From Bacteroidales bacterium UBA1735 (GTDB lineage Bacteria > Bacteroidota > Bacteroidia > Bacteroidales > Paludibacteraceae): a stretch of 64,000 nt of DNA. Shown here piece after piece: positions 60,001 through 64,000 of the stretch (positions are counted from its first letter, which is position 1; each line of letters starts with the position of its first letter). The notes below the pieces were generated by a model. The model was not told where the DNA came from. It did no database searches and saw only the letters and a list, made by a program, of their open reading frames with translations. A program made the position numbers and the translations under genes. The stretch is taken from NCBI GenBank assembly GCA_002315745.1, contig DCID01000009.1:38849-102848 (forward strand), read 5' to 3'.

Positions 60001-60638
60001 GTGCTTCGTACGATATTGGTTACGGCGGATTAGATCATGTTATTGCTAGCGGTGAGGACGTCAATATCCTCGTGCTTGATACCGAGGTTTATTCGAACAC
60101 GGGTGGTCAGGCATCTAAATCCACACCTATCGGCGCTATTGCTAAGTTTGCGGCTATGGGTAAGCGCGTGCGCAAGAAAGACTTGGGTATGATCGCTACT
60201 ACTTATGGTTATGTCTATGTTGCTCAGATTGCGATGGGTGCAGACCAAGCACAGACCCTTAAGGCTATTCGCGAGGCAGAGGCTTATCCAGGACCATCTA
60301 TCGTCATTGCTTACTCGCCTTGTATCAACCATGGCTTGAAGGCTGGTATGGGTAAGGCACAAGAGGAGCAAGAGCGTGCCGTTGAATGTGGTTACTGGCA
60401 CTTGTGGCGTTATAACCCACAACTTGAAGCCGAAGGTAAGAACCCATTCTCGCTCGACTCTAAAGAGCCGCAGTGGGATAAGTTCCAAGACTTCTTGAAG
60501 GGTGAGGTTCGTTTTGCTAGTGTAGCTAAGCAGTTCCCCGCAGAAGCGCAAGAACTGTTCGACGCTGCTCAGCAGAATGCGCAATGGCGCTATCGCAGTT
60601 ATCAACGTATGTTGACAACCGATTGGAGTAAGGAATAA
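57084..60638 (+). CDS. por: Pyruvate:ferredoxin (flavodoxin) oxidoreductase
   Basis: Converts pyruvate and CoA to acetyl-CoA and CO2, reducing ferredoxin; a marker of anaerobic energy metabolism. The 1184-residue single-chain enzyme shows the fused domains in order: the pyruvate-binding start DGNAAAAHIAYMFTEVAAIYPITPSSPMAE, domain II and the gamma region (GDEPIHSTYLV), two ferredoxin motifs (CIECNKCAYVCP near 694 and CLGCGNCVDVCP near 750), a CSGCGETPY cluster ligand region near 823, and the thiamine diphosphate site GDGASYDIGYGGLDHV with NILVLDTEVYSNTGGQ near 970-1010. Length is standard. It is convergent with the helicase gene and shares a terminator with it. Confidence 0.98.
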   Translation: MSKEKKFMTCDGNAAAAHIAYMFTEVAAIYPITPSSPMAENVDEWAAVGRKNLFGETVLVQEMQSEAGAAGAVHGSLSAGALTTTFTASQGLLLMIPNMYKIAGELLPTVFHVSARTLASHVLCIFGDHQDVMACRQTGFAMLSEGSVQEVMDLAGVAHLSTIKTRVPFLNFFDGFRTSHEYQKVEVVDMEDLRPLVDMEAVEAFRNRAMSPMHPNTRGLNENPDVFFTHRESCNRYYDAVADVVSDYMDKISKITGRTYRPFSYYGAKDAENIIIAMGSVCECLKEVIDYEAAKGNKLGMINVHLYRPFSLKYLKEALPASVKRICVLDRTKEPGANGEPLFLDVKAALDELGMQNLLVIGGRYGLGSNDTTPAQMLAVYENLALPMPKDHFTVGINDDVTFLSLPVGEEIAMGGKGMFQAKFYGLGADGTVGANKNSVKIIGDSTDKYCQAYFSYDSKKSGGFTCSHLRFGDEPIHSTYLVTTPNFVACHVQAYLNMYDVTRGLQKDGTFLLNTIWDGEELKKNLPAKVKKYFALNNIKVYYINATKIAQEIGLGNRTNTILQSAFFRITGVIPVEKAVEEMKHFIVKSYGKKGEDVVNKNYAAVDRGDEYKLLDIDPAWASIEVKDAPLGVQAGDPDFIKNLVRPINAQDGDLLPVSAFKGIEDGVWQSGTAKFEKRGVSAFVPVWESENCIECNKCAYVCPHACIRPFVLDENEVKGLNAVTRELKAPAALKGMHFRVQVGVMDCLGCGNCVDVCPGNPKTGKALKMVDLQSQLAEADNWNYCAEHVKSKQDLIDITSNVKNSQFATPLFEFSGACSGCGETPYVKLLSQLFGDRQIVGNATGCSSIYSAAVPSTPYTTNEKGQGPSWSNSLFEDFCEFALGMQIAHRKMKERIELLMKKGLECDCCNDELKAMFTEWIANQNSAEVTKRLFEPLVAAMEKCGCDTCKQILACKDHLIKRSQWAIGGDGASYDIGYGGLDHVIASGEDVNILVLDTEVYSNTGGQASKSTPIGAIAKFAAMGKRVRKKDLGMIATTYGYVYVAQIAMGADQAQTLKAIREAEAYPGPSIVIAYSPCINHGLKAGMGKAQEEQERAVECGYWHLWRYNPQLEAEGKNPFSLDSKEPQWDKFQDFLKGEVRFASVAKQFPAEAQELFDAAQQNAQWRYRSYQRMLTTDWSKE

Positions 60639-60652
60639 ACACCTTATATATA

Positions 60653-60686
60653 AATAATAGAGCAACCGAAAGGCTGCTCTATTATT
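60653..60686. terminator. Bidirectional Rho-independent terminator
   Basis: Perfect 12-bp stem AATAATAGAGCA/TGCTCTATTATT (60653-60664, 60675-60686) with a 10-base loop. The A/T-rich ends provide U-runs in both directions between two convergent genes. Confidence 0.88.
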
Positions 60687-60690
60687 ATGT

Positions 60691-60738
60691 TCTTACCTCT
60701 AAACTGTAGCGCAGCGTCCTCTAACCTCTAACCTCTAA
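60691..60738. repeat. Dispersed repeat with ACCTCTA tandem units
   Basis: The stretch ACCTCTAAACTGTAGCGCAG, then CGTCCTCTAACCTCTAACC, overlaps the 3' end of the helicase gene and supplies its stop codon. Its reverse complement matches the in-frame repeat in lysC (24002-24037). Confidence 0.85.
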
Positions 60739-62973
60739 TTTGGCGTAAGCGAGGAGGAGCGTCTTGACACCTTGGGAATCGAAGCGAATCTCTATCTTGT
60801 CATTGCCTGTGCTATCGTCGCGGTAGGAACGGATGACGGTGCCTTGTCCAAAGACGCGGTGGGAGACACGCGTGCCTGCGGAGTAGGGGGTACTAATCGC
60901 ACTTATGGTGCTACTAATCGGAGTAGAACTCCTACTAATCGCTACGCTACCCCATGTATTGTTCTGCCACCGAGGTACAGCACTCTCGCCCCTTACGGGG
61001 AGAGATGGAGAGGGGCTTTCCAGATACTGCCGATCAATGTCTTTGAGGAATCGTGAGGGCGAAGAGAAATTGACCTGCCCGTTTTTAAACCGTTGGCGAG
61101 CATAACTAAGATGGCAGCGTACCATCGCGCGCGTGATCGCGACATAAAGGAGTCGTCTTTCTTCCTCTATCTCCGATGGTGCATTGCAGAACTGCGATGG
61201 GAAGAGTTGTTCCTCCATTCCGACGATATAGACATACGGGAACTCTAGACCCTTGGCGGCATGCACCGTCATGAGGGTGACGCGTGAAGCGTGGTCTTTG
61301 AGGTTCTCGTCTTGGTCAGTCAGCAACGCCACTTCTGCCATGAAATCTTGAATAGGTGTGAACGCAATGCCCTCTTCTTCGCGTTGGCGTACAAACTCGT
61401 TGATACCGTTGAGTAACTCCTGTAAGTTCTGCAAGCGGTCAATGCCTTCGGGCGTAGTGTCTGCCGCTGCGGCCGTCATGATACCCGAATCGCGTAAGAT
61501 AGTCTCGGCGAAATGGTAGGCATCCATGGTATCCATCAAGTCGGTGTATTGGTTGATCTTTTGGGCAAAAAGTGCCAACTTAGAGGCTATACCAGCCGAC
61601 ACGGCTAACTGCGCCGATGCGGGATCCTGTACCACCTCGAACATGGAAATATTTGCCGCGATCGCCACTTCGGACACTTTCTTGAGCGTAGTGTCTCCGA
61701 TGCCGCGTGCGGGGAAATTGATGACACGTAGCAAGGCCTCGTTATCTTTCTTGTTCGCTACGAGACGGAAATAGCAGATGGCGTCTTTGATCTCCTTACG
61801 CTGGTAGAAAGAGGTGCCGCCATAGATGCGATAGGGTATATTGAGTTTGCGCAGTTCGTTCTCTATAGGGCGTGACTGGGCATTGGTGCGGTATAACACC
61901 GCAATATCATCGTAACCCTTCACCGTTAACCCTTCACTCTTCACCCTCTTAATCTCTTGCGCGATGCCCATGGCTTCGTCGCGGTCGGACATGTAAGCCA
62001 GTAGTTGGATGCGTTCACCCGTTTCTTTCTCCGAATAGACTTCCTTGTATATTTGGTTCTCGTTATGATGGATAAGCGAGTTAGCGGCTTTGACAATGGT
62101 CTGTGTGGAACGGTAGTTACGCTCCAACTTGAATAGTCGGGCATTGGAGTAACCTTGCTGGAAGGTCAATATATTGCGTATATCTGCCCCACGGAACGAA
62201 TAGATGGATTGCGCATCGTCACCCACCACGCAGACATTGTTCTCGGGCTCGGCAAGCAGTTTGACAAGCAGGTACTGGGCATAGTTCGTGTCCTGGTACT
62301 CATCGACTAAGATATATCGGAAGATACTTTGATAGTAATGTAAGGCGTCTGTATTGTTTTGCAGCAAGCGGCACATATTCATCAGCAGATCGTCAAAATC
62401 CATGGCGTTAGCGGCACGCAATTGCTTTTCGTAGAGCGCATAGATAGTCGCCATTTCGTAGAGTCTATCTTCGCGATCCTGCTTGGCAAACCCTGAATGA
62501 TGCGCATAATCGTCCGCCGTCATGAGGGCGTTCTTCGCGGTGGAGATACGGTTCATCACCACGTTGGCTTTATAGATCTTATCGTCGAGGGAGCGTTCCT
62601 TGCAGATGGCTTTGATGACCGACTTGGAGTCTGCGGTGTCGTAGATAGAGAAATCGCGAGTGAAACCTAACTTCTCCGCTTCTGTGCGCAGGATACGCGC
62701 GCAGATAGAATGGAAGGTACCCATCCAGAGGTAGCGGGCATCTTCGGCAGAGACGAGGGCGCAGATACGATCTTTCATCTCGCGGGCGGCTTTGTTGGTG
62801 AATGTGAGGGCAAGGATATTGTTTGCCCGCACGCCCGAGGCAAGCAGGTAGGCTATCTTATAGGTCAGCACGCGGGTTTTGCCTGAGCCTGCACCCGCAA
62901 TTACTAATAAGGGTCCGTCGGAATAGACCACTGCCTCACGTTGGCTATCATTCAAGTCTGCTAAGAAATCCAT
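60721..62973 (-). CDS. UvrD/PcrA-type ATP-dependent DNA helicase
   Basis: A 750-residue superfamily 1A helicase, 3'-5' direction, acting in repair and removal of blocked complexes. Motifs are clear: Q motif LNDSQREAV, motif I VIAGAGSGKTRVLTYK near residue 26, Ia LTFTNKAAREM, II LVDEYQDTN near 225, III GDDAQSIYSFRGA near 250, IV LERNYRST, V VTLMTVHAAKGLEFPYV near 570 and VI LLYVAITRA. Start 62973 (MDFLADL) follows the promoter. Residues about 653-664 (ESPSPSLPVRGE) and about 345-355 (VKSEGLTVKG) look repeat-encoded, the first by a C-rich hairpin. The C-terminal residues LEVRG come from a tandem repeat. Confidence 0.96.
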   Translation of the reverse strand: MDFLADLNDSQREAVVYSDGPLLVIAGAGSGKTRVLTYKIAYLLASGVRANNILALTFTNKAAREMKDRICALVSAEDARYLWMGTFHSICARILRTEAEKLGFTRDFSIYDTADSKSVIKAICKERSLDDKIYKANVVMNRISTAKNALMTADDYAHHSGFAKQDREDRLYEMATIYALYEKQLRAANAMDFDDLLMNMCRLLQNNTDALHYYQSIFRYILVDEYQDTNYAQYLLVKLLAEPENNVCVVGDDAQSIYSFRGADIRNILTFQQGYSNARLFKLERNYRSTQTIVKAANSLIHHNENQIYKEVYSEKETGERIQLLAYMSDRDEAMGIAQEIKRVKSEGLTVKGYDDIAVLYRTNAQSRPIENELRKLNIPYRIYGGTSFYQRKEIKDAICYFRLVANKKDNEALLRVINFPARGIGDTTLKKVSEVAIAANISMFEVVQDPASAQLAVSAGIASKLALFAQKINQYTDLMDTMDAYHFAETILRDSGIMTAAAADTTPEGIDRLQNLQELLNGINEFVRQREEEGIAFTPIQDFMAEVALLTDQDENLKDHASRVTLMTVHAAKGLEFPYVYIVGMEEQLFPSQFCNAPSEIEEERRLLYVAITRAMVRCHLSYARQRFKNGQVNFSSPSRFLKDIDRQYLESPSPSLPVRGESAVPRWQNNTWGSVAISRSSTPISSTISAISTPYSAGTRVSHRVFGQGTVIRSYRDDSTGNDKIEIRFDSQGVKTLLLAYAKLEVRG
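60983..61016 (-). repeat. C-rich hairpin repeat inside the helicase gene
   Basis: CTCTCGCCCC-TTAC-GGGGAGAG, then ATGGAGAGGGGC. The layout (stem, then a purine-rich tail ending GGGGC) mirrors the 35-bp element in rsgA and ligA although the stem sequence differs. It encodes SPSPSLPVRGES in a variable linker before the C-terminal domain. Confidence 0.75.
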
Positions 62974-62992
62974 AGTATTACAAAATCTCGTG

Positions 62993-63022
62993 CAAAAGTA
63001 CGAAAAAATTTGCATATATCAA
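62993..63022 (-). promoter_or_regulatory. Bacteroidetes-type promoter for the helicase gene
   Basis: Minus strand TTG (63020-63022) and TACTTTTG (62993-63000). It interlocks with a plus-strand promoter at 63010-63040. Confidence 0.83.
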
Positions 63023-63040
63023 AATATTATTGTAATTTTG
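63010..63040 (+). promoter_or_regulatory. Bacteroidetes-type promoter without a nearby gene
   Basis: TTG (63010-63012) and TAATTTTG (63033-63040), 20-nt spacing, as good as other promoters here. The next gene is 430 bases away and has its own promoter, so this one may drive an untranslated RNA or may be a chance result of the divergent promoter. Confidence 0.6.
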
Positions 63041-63428
63041 CATCATCTTTATCGTATATTCCCCGACGGTCACCCGACAGTCGCCCGACAGTCATCCGAC
63101 GGTCGCGGTGTGGTCGCCGTTTATATCCATAATCGATAGCGTATCGCTCTGAAAAAGCTCTAAAAATGCTCTGAAAAGGCGCCGTTCAGCCTGCGCGCCG
63201 GCTGTCCGCAGGTGCTACGGGGGTGCTACGTGGGTGCTACGGGGCTACATCTATTTTTTTTGTATACCGCACAAGTTGGCGTAACATCGGCGTAACTACC
63301 GCTAATTGGGGAAACTTACACATTGCCGATTTATACCCTATACTCATCCTATACTCACCCTTCGCTCACCCTATACTCAAATAAAAATTACATCTCCATA
63401 AGAAATCTTACTTTTTTGTCCAAAATAT
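63041..63428. other. Gene-free region with tandem repeats
   Basis: No gene is supported. Visible features are four near-repeats of CCCGACAGTCG (63061-63105), a GC-rich hairpin CAGCC/GGCTG near 63188-63205, three GTGCTACGGGG units (63209-63246), a T-run at 63253-63261, and a segment (about 63285-63385, with CTATACTCA units) that matches the reverse strand of 763-815. Confidence 0.65.
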
Positions 63429-63459
63429 TTGCGTATTCCAAAAAAATGTAGTACCTTTG
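63429..63459 (+). promoter_or_regulatory. Bacteroidetes-type promoter for the methyltransferase gene
   Basis: TTG (63429-63431) and TACCTTTG (63452-63459), 20-nt spacing. The first ATG is only 11 bases after the -7 box, implying a very short leader. Confidence 0.85.
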
Positions 63460-63469
63460 CACGGTTTTT

Positions 63470-64000
63470 ATGCTACCACGTGAATTTGTAGATAGTATGC
63501 GGCAGCAGTTGGATGTGGATGCCAACCTGCTATGTAAGGCTTTGGAGACGGAGCCAATCACCTCTATTCGCTTGAATGACAAGTTAGAGGAGGTGTCTTT
63601 TCCGTGCGACTTCGAGGAAGTGCCTTGGCATATAGATGGCTACTATCTAAGCGAACGTCCTGCTTTTACGTTAGATCCGCTTTTTCATGCGGGCTGTTAC
63701 TACGTACAGGAAGCGAGTAGCATGTTCTTACAGCAGGCATTGGATCAGTACGTAGAGCCCGAGAGCGTAGTGCTCGACCTCTGTGCGGCGCCTGGTGGCA
63801 AATCGACGATTATTAGCCAACACCTCGGTTCGGAGGGACTGCTCATTAGCAACGAGGTCGTTCGGCAACGGCTCTTTATCCTGAGTGAGAACCTGCAAAA
63901 ATGGGGCAACGGCAACGCCGTAGTGACCCATAACAGTGCCGAGGATTTTGGTACGAAGTGTACCAATCTCTTTGATTGCATCTTGGTGGATGCTCCGTGT
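63470..64000 (+). CDS. RNA cytosine-C5 methyltransferase, RsmF/NSUN-type (partial)
   Basis: The first 177 codons of a gene that continues past the window. The start MLPREFVDSMRQQLD is followed by an N-terminal segment with LLCKALETEPITSIRLND. Next comes YYVQEASSMFL and the AdoMet-binding motif VVLDLCAAPGGKSTII near residue 102, then SNEVVRQRLFILSENLQKWG and the catalytic-loop start ILVDAPC at the window edge, where the Cys is the motif IV residue. These are diagnostic of the RsmB/RsmF/NSUN group that methylates C5 of cytosine in rRNA. The exact target cannot be assigned from the fragment. Confidence 0.9.
   Translation, partial: MLPREFVDSMRQQLDVDANLLCKALETEPITSIRLNDKLEEVSFPCDFEEVPWHIDGYYLSERPAFTLDPLFHAGCYYVQEASSMFLQQALDQYVEPESVVLDLCAAPGGKSTIISQHLGSEGLLISNEVVRQRLFILSENLQKWGNGNAVVTHNSAEDFGTKCTNLFDCILVDAPC

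Overview
This window comes from a Bacteroidota genome, almost certainly a member of the order Bacteroidales. The main evidence is the promoter type: at least twenty gene starts are preceded by a TTG element, about 20 nt of spacer and TAnnTTTG, the -33/-7 signature of the Bacteroidetes primary sigma factor. The gene families agree: an SLBB-domain polysaccharide exporter, a DUF2723 membrane protein, a BT_3928-type DoxX protein next to DUF1599 and tpiA, a PepSY-like small periplasmic protein, an extracellular nuclease with a type IX-like sorting tail, fimbrillin-like lipoproteins and an anaerobe's pyruvate:ferredoxin oxidoreductase. I cannot name the genus.

Layout. 1-847 is gene-free and repeat-rich. 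848-6071 is a likely defence block on the minus strand: type III restriction (res, mod) and a DUF4160/DUF2442 pair. 6110-12577 is mostly housekeeping: two FKBP isomerases, riboflavin synthase, two paralogous polysaccharide ABC permeases, ybeY, a split chromate transporter and udk. 12627-19864 is the accessory centre. It holds a membrane-anchored AraC-type regulator, then three promoters that each carry the same array of about four 20-bp repeats. These drive a small membrane protein and two copies of a cassette made of a 43-residue peptide followed by a fimbrillin-like lipoprotein with a Hint (hedgehog/intein) domain. A two-TM protein and an AAA/DUF4143 ATPase lie between the cassettes.

19889-28496 carries nadD, gmk, yicC, tRNA-Pro, a TPR protein, ribH, lysC, a YitT protein, a sugar nucleotidyltransferase, galE and a pseudouridine synthase. 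28576-35347 holds a PepSY-like protein, a secreted GH13 enzyme, UDP-glucose dehydrogenase and the polysaccharide exporter. 35545-42375 holds DUF2723, a CobW-type GTPase, aroB, an exosortase-like protein and tsaD. 42460-50259 is a long tightly packed plus-strand operon: kdtA, hisS, DUF1599, BT_3928-type, tpiA, gamma-carbonic anhydrase, pyrH, frr, rsgA. The rest holds ligA, the secreted nuclease, divIC, ruvC, ferredoxin, a second DUF4143 ATPase, pyruvate:ferredoxin oxidoreductase, a UvrD/PcrA helicase and the 5' part of an RsmF-type methyltransferase.

The most unusual theme is genome-wide invasion by short repeats. A 35-bp hairpin element lies in frame inside nadD, yicC, rsgA and ligA, with a related hairpin in uvrD. 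Other short repeats lie in frame in lysC, ugd and the exosortase gene, and many gene ends take their stop codon from short tandem repeats. The best candidates for something undescribed are the peptide plus fimbrillin-Hint cassettes with their shared promoter arrays, and the in-frame palindromic element. All calls are from reading the sequence; no database search was run.
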